Source: Larix sibirica
Taxonomy: Eukaryota; Streptophyta; Pinopsida; Pinales; Pinaceae
NCBI GenBank assembly: GCA_004151065.3
Contig: NWUY0305101151.1
Location: forward strand, 1-42,325
Length of the DNA: 42,325 nucleotides
Direction: 5' to 3'
Part shown: positions 30,521-40,312 of the stretch, one piece after another
How positions within the stretch are numbered: the first letter of the stretch is position 1
How the letters are laid out: the number at the start of each line of letters is the position of its first letter
The notes under the pieces: generated by a model
Databases searched by the model: none
Told to the model about the DNA's origin: nothing
What the model saw: the letters and a program-made list of their open reading frames with translations, nothing else
Made by a program: the position numbers and the translations under genes

Positions 30521-31674
30521 ACCTGAAGGCATAAAAGTCCTGCGGGGTCCGTAAGAATAAGAATGAAAGCCCAGAACGATAATAGAAGCTGCGCCTAACA
30601 TTTAATCCTACGCAAACGAAAGAATAGCTGGCTGTAACCCTCCACCAAGCAAGCACAGGTAGGTAATAGCTGTAACAGCATCCAGGCTTGGTAAAGGGGC
30701 GAAGTGTGTCCAGGGCTCTTGTCCTTGTGGTTCTATGAATGACCCGCCAGCAGACCAGAAGGATGTATTATAGCCATAACAAATTGCACAAAAAGAAATA
30801 TAGTAGTAATAGAAATAAATAGAGTATGGCCCTTTCAATCTATGTAGTGTCGTGCCAGGTTCCGGTTGGGGCGCATGTGTTAAGTGCTTAATGTCAGTGT
30901 TCCGTTTCCTTGTATCATACTAAAAGATGCTTCACTGCTGCGGTCAGGTTCAAATGCTGGGATTGCTGTTGCGGCTGCTTATTGAAATGATGCCAGTCCA
31001 ATTGCTTATGGTAATGCTGGTCGTGCTGGGTCCTTACCCTCTATCCTTCTATCCTTCTTAAGCTGAGGAAGAAGTAGTACTACGCTCCAGATTCAAAATA
31101 TGCTGGCTAATGAAATTGATGCTCCGGGAACTGATGAGGGGAATCCCAATAAAGAAAAACTCCATGCATCAGACGATAGAATGAATAGACGTGTTTATAT
31201 AGAGAGAGTGTATTATGCACTCGTGGCCAAAGTAATTGTGCGCTGTTAACAATTGCTACGTGCATGGATGGGGCAGGGCTCCATGTTAGCGAAACCTCAC
31301 ACCAATGGATAAGTACTAATGTTCATTATAGATGATTCACCAGTTGAGGATCATACACCATACACAGATAGCCATTCGGATCAGGGAGGTCAAGCAGTAT
31401 AGAGCCCAGGTAAGGGGGAGCAGGTAGATAGAGAGCACTCAGCTTACCCAATAGTAAATAAGTTTACACAAGCTGTCCCTATGAGATATTGGTTGAGTTC
31501 AATAGGGTTATCAAAATAAAATATTGAATTATAAGGTTTTGCAAAATCTATTCCAAGCGAACTTAGTGCCTTGGCTGGATCTGTAGGCCATGAATCAAGA
31601 TATCTTTCCGGGCGAGCATAATCCTTATCCCTCCCTTACTGGGACTACCATACTAGTAGCGTGACTGAAACCCA
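30521..31674. other. Non-coding DNA, 1.15 kb
   Basis: No gene. Contains a small CTATCCTT tandem at about 31040-31060 and GAAATGATG/AATGCTGG words. Confidence 0.4.
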
Positions 31675-31960
31675 TGTGCCCTGTTGATGATCCTCAAAAA
31701 TTGCATCATAAGTAAGGTTTATTCATCCTTTCAATCCAATCGATGTAGGAACAGTGTTTTTATTTGTAAGTGAATTTGAGGTGTAGGGTCGAGGGGGAGA
31801 GAAGGGGGTCTTGCATCGGGACGTTATATAAACTCAAGTAGAAAGAAGGCTAAGCATCGAGTGCACCAACACCCGGCATTGGGTGCATTGACAAGCGGCA
31901 TTTCAACCTGGGATCGCCATCTGGCAATGGAAAATGCCTTGTAACCTTCCTTACAAATAA
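31675..31960 (+). repeat. 29-32 kb repeat family, copy C
   Basis: Contains CGATGTAGGAACAGTG, TTTGTAAGTGAATTTGAGGT, CCGGCATTGGGTGCATTGAC and ACCTGGGATCGCCATC, parallel to A and B. Confidence 0.6.
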
Positions 31961-32420
31961 GCCTTACGGATCAAGCCGTGTTAGGTGGATGTGGCATTTG
32001 ACAGATGTTGCCTTTTGCCGGTGGGACCGCCTTTCTCGTAAGATGTTTCATTTTAAAGCTTTCATTATTTTGATTATACAAGAATTGTTTCATCAACTTA
32101 TCAAAAGAGGTTATCGTAAGTAAGATTGTGCATCGGTTCCAAAACATCCAAGAAGAAAAGCTCTATCTTTCAAAAAAAATCCAATAAAGACGTTGACCCC
32201 TGGCATGACTTTGTTTAGTACCAAAATTGAGTGATAACCTCCTCTTGGGGGAGTTATAACCACCTGAATTTTCTCTTGATTGAATCTTGGCATATAGTAA
32301 GTTCCTTACAATAATGGGTAAACAATCTGAAAGGATATATTTTTGTAAATATGACAAAATTCTTTTTAGTGGCCCCGATGACCTGCTGGCAGTGACTACC
32401 TAAAAAGGAAATTTATCTAA
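31961..32420. other. Non-coding DNA
   Basis: No gene. On the minus strand near 32030-32048 a CATCTTACGAGAAAGGCGG word matches the tandem at 23307-23405. Confidence 0.4.
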
Positions 32421-32502
32421 AATAAAATATTGAATGAGAATCTTTTTTAGAATCTGGTAAACCCAAACTTATTTATGCTCCCGACGTTGTTGCTGAAGAT
32501 GC
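32421..32502 (+). repeat. Dispersed 80-bp repeat, partner of 8895-8975 (minus)
   Basis: TATTGAATGAGAATC, a T-run, AGAATCTGG, CCCAAACTT and GTTGCTGAAGATGCC match the minus-strand block at 8.9 kb. Read from 32450 the frame gives ESGKPKLIYAPDVVAED, which aligns without gaps to RSGPPKLRACPKGCAED from the other copy. This could be a remnant of a coding segment, but I recognise no family. Confidence 0.6.
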
Positions 32503-32634
32503 CATAATAAGTGAACCGCTTGGATGTGCGGAAAAAACTAGGTTGCATAAATGGTATTAAAAACTTCCAGGAGTCATTGCTGATAGCCCCAGGAAGGAGG
32601 TAAATTATGCTTTTTAGCTATTTTACTTTATAAC

Positions 32635-32700
32635 CATCTCACGTACCCATCGAGGAGGTCGAATCCGTCGTCCCCATCTTCCGAGATAGGCGATCCCAAA
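32635..32700 (+). repeat. CTCACGTACC family member
   Basis: CATCTCACGTACCCATCGAG (32635-32654) is followed by GAGGTCGAAT and CCCCATCTTCC, like the sequence after the 8.8 kb members. Confidence 0.65.
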
Positions 32701-33055
32701 AGAATTAATTCTAATTAGCTCAACTTGGAGTCCCGTTGCAATAAAACAAAATTAGCTTTTCAACTTGCCTTTCTCTAACCCATATAGTTTCAATCTCCCT
32801 CTATAGTAGTTAAACTTTAGCTTTAGTGCAACTCTCCCATTGATGAAATGGAGACTTCTAGAGTGAAAAAAGTAGAGTAGGTGCTTAGCAGCAGTAAGGT
32901 CTTCTTGCCTTAAGTTCTTTATTTATTACTCTTACTTGCCCTTAGTCCTTAGAGTAAGCCCTAGGGACACAAGCTCTAGTCTTATAAGTAGCTGCCTTAA
33001 GCCCTAGTACGCCAGTAGAGAAAATGAACTGGTAAATTCAGGAAGGAAAGGTGCC
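32701..33055. other. Non-coding DNA related to the 17-21 kb repeats
   Basis: AGAGTGAAAA, CTTAGCAGCAGTAAGGTCTT, CTTAGTCCTTAGAGTAAGCC and GCCTTAAGCCCTAGT words match the cryptic repeat vocabulary of 17.4-21.7 kb. Confidence 0.45.
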
Positions 33056-33079
33056 CTCTCCCTTCTCGGGTCGGGCGAG
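33056..33079 (-). repeat. GC-rich hairpin CTCGCCC-loop-GGGAGAG, inverted copy
   Basis: Arms CTCTCCC (33056-33062) and GGGCGAG (33073-33079) pair at 6 of 7 positions. On the minus strand the loop reads GACCCGAGAA, against GACCTAAGAA at 20208-20217. In all 21 of 24 bases match the 20.2 kb hairpin. Confidence 0.75.
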
Positions 33080-34725
33080 ACTTTCAGACGTGTAAAGATG
33101 ATATAAAGTGTGGGCCTATGCGAGATGGGAAATTCGCTAGTGCCCTCATTAACAAGTAAAGAAAAGCCAAAGCCATCTTCAGCCTAGCCAAGTCCAACAG
33201 AAAGAAGCCTTTTGTAACCAGGAGCCTCACGACCAGCAGCCTCATAAGTACCAGTTCCAGCATTCCAAGTTCCCGCCGGACAAGAGAGATTTTCCCCATC
33301 AATGGTCGGCCGGGAGGAAGGAGAAAGAACTTACAGCTTCACACAACCGGGAGGATAAGGCCCCCATTTGTCCGCCGAACAATGAGATAAAGCCCCTATC
33401 AATACACCGAAGGATAATATTGATGTTTCCCACGTTCCCACCAAAAGACTTTTAGCATGTTGGTTACATATGGAGCGTATCCCAAAATACATTACTCCAA
33501 GGTGATAACATATGAGAAAAGGAGGTGTGCCAGGGCACTTAAAGTGGATTTTATTCTTAATGAACTAGGCCTTTTCAGGAAGTTTCCTATAATTGGGTGG
33601 ATGCCCTAAGTTATTATTTTGGTGGGGGCCTTCATCAGCGATAGATAAGGAGGCTAACATCGCCACTGGACAAGAGGATGGTAAGGATATGGTCCCCAAG
33701 TTACCAGCATACCACCAAAAAAGTCCACCGTTACATCCAGAACCGATAAAGAGGGCATAACCCAACTTGCCGCTATGGAATAATGGATGGAATGTTCCTA
33801 CATGCCCCTCCCGCTACTGCCCGCTTAACCCCATCAGGAACGACTATCAGTAAATAAAAGGTCAAATATAAAGCCTGGTTCATATAGACCTAGTTCAATT
33901 AGGAAAACCAAAGAGAGATTTAATAAAGAGCCTTGCTTCAAAGAAGATTACAGGAAAGGAGTCCAACTAAGGAAATAAGGAAAGGAGCCTAGTTAAAAAC
34001 AGATTCCGGCGCCCCCGGATATCTAAACCCTATATTGCCTTACTATCAATGTAAGACTGGGATATCATGAGCTATAAATGGGAGATATCTATCTATACAG
34101 CTTATCTTTCTTACATAGAGCTATCAGAGCTGACTTTAAGTCTTGGCCTGACGGAATTCTATTTTTTAAGAACCAAATTCCATGAAGATCAAAACAGTGC
34201 TGAACCTTTCACTTGCTTGCTTTGATTAGGATTGACCAATACCGTTACGGAGGATGGGCACTAACAAAAAGGTCTGATAAGAAGGTCAGGTGAGTGAGGC
34301 CAATAGAAATTTAGACATTCCCGGTGGACACTTCAGGACAAACAGAAGATTCTTGCTCTTTTCACCTTCCCATGATGCCCTACGGGGTGGTTTGAAGATA
34401 GAAAATATACCTTCATTAAAAAGTTATGCCGATAGACAAGTCGAGGAGAAACCATCAACAGCAGGTATCGCTGGTACGATATGGTTTGGTACGGTCTTAT
34501 CACGGCTTGTACCATATTATCCAGTGAGAGGTCAGGTTAGTTAGAACCATAGCCAGAGTTGATGGATGCTACCGCTAGGAAGGAGTACTGGATTTACACT
34601 GCTTGCCCCTGATCGCTATCACTTGCCCCATAAAAGGTTTAGCGCTTTTGCTTCATCCGAGCCAATCACACCCCCTATCACTTGTTTAGCCTGGTACCAT
34701 GAAGCATTTTCCTGGCAATTACTAC
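33080..34725. other. Non-coding DNA, 1.6 kb
   Basis: No gene. The minus strand at 33120-33300 can be read as IDGENLSCPAGTWNAGTGTY and on to a stop; I do not recognise it. AGGTGAGTGAGGCCAATAG at about 34287 recurs near 37280. Confidence 0.4.
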
Positions 34726-34759
34726 ACTTCAATTTTACTTTATACTTCAACTTTACTTT
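34726..34759 (+). repeat. Short tandem ACTTCAAyTTTACTTT
   Basis: Two 16-base units, 34726-34741 and 34744-34759, differ at one base. Confidence 0.85.
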
Positions 34760-36216
34760 AGCTTCGACCCACGAAATAGATGATTTCAACCTCCCATTAT
34801 TGCTAATACAGGCTAGCGATCGATCATGTGTCAGGAAAAAAAGAAAATAATATGCTCATAGATAATGACAGTTAAAACACCACCTGGGGGTTTTATACGC
34901 TTTTGAATCAGCTAGGGAGCAGGCACCAAGTAGGCTTTATATGGATTGAACTTAACAGTATTTTGGCATCCTTATTCAGATAAATATTATTTTAAGGGGG
35001 TCATTGTAGGTGATACCTCATCGCGGGATCTAAAATGAAGTTATTCTTACTCCAGATTGGACGTTAGTTGCCAGGATGCCATTGAGGGATACTACGACGC
35101 CTTAACAGGAGCCTTCGGATACAGAAGCAAGGATTGATTGAAATTAATTCATGGATGGCAGGCAGGGCAGGCTGGACGACAGGAGATTATAGACTTAGCT
35201 ATGGACGGATCAGAGCAGGCAATTAATAAAGTAGTCGCTCGGAAGAAATTAATTCACCAAAACTACTTCGCATAATCTCATAGATAATGATTGAAACTAC
35301 TCCTTGGGTGGTTGGAACAGACTGAAAACTATGCTTTTATTTATAGATAAAGGAGGATTCTTTTCACTGGCTTTAACTCAATGGGCGATATAAAAAAAGT
35401 AGTGCAGTTGATACAATCACATTCAGGTTTGGTGTTCAATAGTACCCGCCGCTCTGAGCAAAAACATTTTACCTTTCAAGCAGGCAGGAACACACACCAA
35501 TGGATCTTTAGTCTTGGAATAACACAAGCCTACTTCGCTCCGCCCCCAGTAAAAGAAAATGCCCGGGGGAAGCTCGTCTTTGTTTCCCTGATATTCGGGT
35601 TAAAAGAATATGCCAAACCTTTTATTAAATAGGATAATGGAAATTTTGGATTGCACCTACTAGGGAAGAAAAACCCGTGTATCACGACCACCCAATTAAG
35701 AATGAGCACCGGTTACAAAGACAGAGGAACGAAGGCTGGGAACTCCATGGCCAGTAATAAATTACCCAGGTTTTAAGGAGCATTTATAAAGCTTTACCCC
35801 TATTGGCACTACTTATTTAATAGTTACCCTTGCATTAACCCTTCCATTTGATAGAAGTTTCCATCCTTGAAACCCGCCCATATACTTAGTATGCTACCCA
35901 TAAGGGTAGGGGCGTGCAAAACACAGATTAGAGAATCATATGCTCATAAATAATAAGGAGGTCACTTACCACACCTATTAATTGATCGGGAGTTGATACG
36001 CTTTTGAAATAAACTTTTGGGATAACAGCACAAATAAACTTCATACCCCACAAAACGATCTAATTTTCATTCTTATTTATTTCAATCTTCTTTTAATGGA
36101 ATACAGTGGACAACTACTTGCTTGGCCAGATGGTACCTCCTTCTCCTTCTTTAGGGCATTAACCCCCTTATTATTAATGATTGAATTCATATAAACCCCA
36201 TAATCTTATCCCGCGA
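34760..36216 (+). repeat. Non-coding DNA with TATGCTCATAGATAATGA repeats
   Basis: ATGCTCATAGATAATGA (34853), ATCTCATAGATAATGATTGA (35276) and ATGCTCATAAATAATAAGGA (35940) start three related blocks. Two of them continue to GATACGCTTTTGAA or TTATACGCTTTTGAA (34894, 35997). An 83-codon frame at 35381-35632 is unrecognised. Confidence 0.55.
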
Positions 36217-36305
36217 TGCCGAGGTACGAGGACGAGGTGCTGCGTTAAGCTGCTCGACCGTTAGGGAGAGGGACGAGCCACGAAGATCGACCACCGGGAG
36301 GGCAA
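36217..36305 (+). repeat. GC-rich GTTAAGCnnCTCGACC element, partner of 25765-25930
   Basis: CCGAGGTACGAGGACGAGG, TGCGTTAAGCTGCTCGACC, GGGAGAGGGACGAGCCACGA and A align with 25869-25917 at, by eye, about three quarters of positions. GCTCG (36252-36256) and CGAGC (36274-36278) can pair. Confidence 0.7.
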
Positions 36306-37900
36306 GGACGTTTCTCTCTGGATTTCCTTATTGCATCATCTTTATTAATAAGAGGTGCCTTAACATCCACAGTTAGTGATGAGTCTGTGGGGCAACACTT
36401 CTTAGAGCATAAGGCCGTGTCAAATTCGTTGACACATACAGCTGCCTCCAGGAAGGGCTACCGCAAGATTCCGGATGAGGACCACTAACGTTAGCTGAAA
36501 GGGAGGATATGAAAAGTGACTACTCATAATATCAACCTGAATCAGACATACATTCATTTCTTGGGGGGAGCCGCCATGCCCTTTCTCATTTCGTTTACCT
36601 TGGGGCATAGGATGTGCTATCAATTGCTTTTAGGTATGGGTTAGCTTACCCAGCTGGGCTTACACCATTGAGAGGTTACACTATCATGTTTGTTTGTTTT
36701 GTTAATTGGGATGGGACATACTTTCTTCTCAAAAGCATTTTAATTCAGCGTTTTGCCTTAGTCACAAAACCTCATTCTGATGAGTCCGACGAATCCATCC
36801 CAAACAACACTCATCTGGGCAATAAAATGGAGATTCTTCTTCCTGAACTAAGGCCATTGAGGAGGGGAGTGATACTAATTCTGATGAGGTTCCAGAACCG
36901 AACCGCATAGGGACAGCTAGGGCCAATCAATAGTGAGTGTGAGTCATCAAGTGACCATAAAGAGTGAAAGTCATATGAAATAGTTCCGAGTACTACCCTC
37001 CCTATATTCAAATATATTATTACTAAAGAGCTGATATGATATCTGCATATACTTTCACTTTTCAGAGTGAGGGGTATCCTTGCACCATTTCCACATGTAT
37101 CTGATGAATATCATTAGGGATCATAAAATGAGATATTCTTTATTCGGGCGATTTCCTAAACTTTAAGGTAGGGGGCACTATCATCAGACGTTATGGATTT
37201 AAAAGCAGAGTCTGTAGATTCCAAAACCTCCTAATAATCCGGAGATCTCCTATCCTAGGTTCCGAAAGAAGAAGAATCAGGTGAGTTGAGCAAGGCCAAT
37301 AGTGGTTAGTGAGCCATATCGTTGGGATCATAAAGTGTCGTTTATTAGGAATGAAAATGGTACATTTAAGCCAATTAAAAACTAAGGACTAATCTTCACA
37401 ATCCCAACGGGTTTAACCCAAGAAGATGGTGGAGCAATACTACCGCTGCTTGAGGTTACACCACGTAGTTACTAGGGTTTTAACCATTCACCAATCCAGT
37501 TTATTAATCTCGGCGGTTCTTGTAGAATAGTAAATCCATTCCTTGTGTTTGTTATAAAAACATAGGGCACAGGCAGGACACTAATGGGTAATCCCCCATA
37601 GGCGGCCTATCCCTGTAGCTCCTATTTACTTATTCTAAGTTTTGAACCAATCTCTATGTCCTTGCCATCTGGATAAATCAATTAAGAAATCACATCTGCT
37701 GGTTCTGAACAAAATCATCAATAGAACAAATCATCTGAATAATCCATGGTTGCTGGATGGATTTGTTGGGTGAGCCAGATTTGAAACCTTCCCCATGTTA
37801 AGTTTGATTTGGTATATAATCCTTCTCACCCATCATCGTATTCTTTCTTTCTTTTCTTCATCCGGTGATGGATCCAAAAAAAAAGTAACCACCAATGGGA
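36306..37900. other. Non-coding DNA with small repeats
   Basis: ATTCTGATGAG occurs at 36774 and 36878. A GGCCAAT-AGTG, GTGAGyCAT, GATCATAAA-TG unit recurs at about 36920-36970, 37110-37140 and 37293-37340. The frame 36614-36910 starts with GTG and is unrecognised. ATAGG-CGG-CCTAT forms a small inverted repeat near 37598. Confidence 0.45.
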
Positions 37901-37912
37901 GGGTTTAAACCC
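37901..37912. repeat. 12-bp palindrome GGGTTTAAACCC
   Basis: This is a perfect palindrome; a near copy GGGTTTAAACCT lies at about 2848. Its significance is unknown. Confidence 0.7.
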
Positions 37913-38329
37913 GTAGTGTGTATATTGGAAGGGTTAAATTCGTTAAGTGTGGATGGCTATGGTTCGCAATGCAAACCTCTCCTTCCTTCCAAAGCCATTA
38001 CTGCTGGTAGGAAGTATTCAATTCACCGACAGCTTCACAGTTTGTGGTAAATCCCATTGGGCGTTACCAACGTTACCAGCAGGAGATTACCCATGTGGTT
38101 TTGTGGCATCACCTCCCTCATTACAATTAAACCTCTCTATTTGGCGTTTCTCCTTATTAAAATCCCCTTACGGGCGGACGATCTTAGTCCATTACTTTGG
38201 CACTTAACCATTGTTGTTAAGCATAAATCCTATCGGAGTTTGAGGAGGTAATATAAGCTCATCATCGGAGCAAAGACGGCGAATAAATGGGTAAGGAGGA
38301 GGTCAGGTTCGATAGCTTGCCAAAGGTGT
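37913..38329. other. Non-coding DNA
   Basis: No gene; the 86-codon frame 37947-38207 is unrecognised. Confidence 0.4.
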
Positions 38330-38590
38330 GGTTGGGTTCGGAGTTACGGCCCCCATTTAGACTCTGTCAACTTGATTTTGCCTTCTTGGAGTTACGGCCC
38401 CAAGGCTCCAAATAGAATGGTTTCTCTCAATTAGTCAATTTGAAACGAAGCTTTAGGAATAGATGAGGGCATGAATCGATTGTCAAGGAATAGTTGGTGG
38501 AGAAAGCTTGGTTTCCCGAATTCGAGCAATTTCTCCATAAAGCTACAACTAAATAACCTTGCCTTCTAGAGCCACTTATGCCCCATTAAT
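38330..38590 (+). repeat. GGAGTTACGGCCCC repeats
   Basis: GGAGTTACGGCCCC occurs at about 38340 and 38388. The phrase CTTGATTTTGCCTTCTTGGA before the second resembles AACCTTGCCTTCTAGAGCCA and TTATGCCCC near 38555-38585, a third, weaker unit. Confidence 0.65.
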
Positions 38591-39940
38591 GATATCTGTT
38601 TGAAAAGTGCCTTGATTGCTCATTAAAGATCTATAAAACCGCCCTGTGTGTGCTTGCTGCTTCTTTCTTTCAAAGAACGAACGACCAGGTGCTTCCTGTA
38701 GATGAATGAGCGCCCCCCCCACTTGAGTTGAGGAAGAAACAAACAAGCGACTTGGATATTCTAAACAATCTTCAACTGTTGGTCTTGGCATATATGTTAT
38801 TTATTGATCCCACCTTTTTATTATGCCTGCCTTTCAGAGTAATTAATCTTCTTATTTACTTCCTTTCCAAAAACCCGGCAAGGTTCATCAGTGCTTACAG
38901 AATCAAACAAATTTGCTACATGCTCTGCGTGTCCTGGTTGATTGCTCGGAGGGAGGACCTAAAATGCCTTAACTAATTGGCCCGTAGCCTCCCCCACCAA
39001 GAAAAATTCAGGTTTCTTTTTTCTATTTATTTAAGGCTTAGTACTAAGGTAATCTCTATAGATGTAGACAATGGGATATAACCTTTTGTACATAAGGCTT
39101 TCACTTGGCTTGAACTATCCTCTATGGCCTTAGGGCAAGTGTTCATATAACTGGACTAAGCTGGTCTCTGAAGGCTAATACCTAAGACTAAGGCAACTAG
39201 TATAGAGAAGGTCGAAGGCAGAAAGAATGGAAAAACCCATACAAGTTAAATAGGCCATAGAATAGTAACCGGGGGAGGAAGGTGAAAGAAAGTAAAGGGA
39301 GAGTCAAAGCAGTCAAGTGATAAAGATAAAGGATGGTAGGAACGAAGAGCGATTTATACTCTAGTGCGAAGAATAGCAATTCATAATACTAATAGCAGTA
39401 GTAGGAACAGAGATAGGAATATGAAGCCGCATGAGATCCTGAATAATAACCTTCGGATAAGGAATAATTGGAGAAGGATTTATTAATTATATGTGCGCGA
39501 TCAATCCATCCATTCTATCAAAATGTGGATCTGAATAGAGGGATGGGTAGGCGGTTGGCTCTTTTCTGGGGAAGACTTATCCTTTACCTCCTAATAAATT
39601 AGTTGGCTCATAGGGTAAGACTCATCATCCTCCCTGCATCCTGGAGTTGGGGTACCAGGGCTTGTTTTATTGTCCTTCCTGGGGTGTTGGGGCCCGGGGG
39701 GCAAGTCCTTCCAATAAATCAAATTGATCCAATCCAATAAATCATGGCTGTTTGGGTAATCCTAATTATAATAATCCTCAAACTCCTAAACATTTCTTTA
39801 TTTCCGAAGCGAAGATTTCCTATATAAATTTACTATGCCACTCGACATGTCTTCCAATGATCCTAAAAATGTATATCAACGTAAGTAACAGCATGTGGTA
39901 TATGCTTGGTAGAAGTGATATGCCTCACCTTGGTAGAATT
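38591..39940. other. Non-coding DNA, 1.35 kb
   Basis: No gene. 39030-39200 uses the CTTAGTACTAAGG/AAGGCTTTCACTTGG vocabulary of the 12-21 kb repeats. 39200-39400 is purine-rich. Confidence 0.4.
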
Positions 39941-39944
39941 ATTG

Positions 39945-40312
39945 GTATGGAGCTCCCGGGCATTGCCCTATCTATATATGGCGATCTCGCTGAACACGGT
40001 GCTGACACGGAATAATGGAGTTGGGATGGGAGTAGTTTCACTTATATGGAGCTGGGTAGCTAGGAGAGGGACCTATATATTAATGTCCAACAAATTACCG
40101 CGTGCATCCTCCACCCGGTCATGGATCAACGTATAGAGAGCCCTAGTGCGAGCATTGAAATCACCCACAAAATTGAAATCTTCCTGTGGAATGTTGATAT
40201 ATCTTAGGGTCAATATAAAGATAGGGGGGTTTGGAGCACAAAACTTGAGGCACGGAGTGGAACAAGCAGATCGCAATGAACGCGTCACAAAGAGGGGGGT
40301 TTGCTCCTCCAC
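39945..40312 (-). pseudogene. LINE (non-LTR) retrotransposon endonuclease fragment, two stops
   Basis: One frame on the minus strand runs through about 120 codons with two stops (40073-40075 and about 39969-39971). It contains NFVGDFNARTRALYTLIHDR followed by VEDARGN, then LFRVSTVFSEIAIYR, a stop, and GNARELH. The first part has the GDFNAR motif of the apurinic-like endonuclease of LINE elements (Asp and Asn catalytic), with the usual xLHDxxED after it. The second resembles the R-x-S-x-D...N/S-x-Y-G-R-E-L-L segment that follows in plant LINEs, with the Asp replaced. No reverse transcriptase is present. The source is presumably nuclear DNA. Another EEP-family nuclease is a less likely alternative. 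Confidence 0.62.

Noticed and set aside
33084-33302. Frame on the minus strand with GTWNAGTGTYEAAGREAPGY
   Set aside because: It looked like a structured protein at first, but I can match it to no family and it ends quickly in stops.
37101-37140. A third hammerhead box (CTGATGA at 37101) and a fourth at 31131
   Set aside because: No GAA box with a stem II follows; a 7-base word is expected several times in 42 kb by chance.
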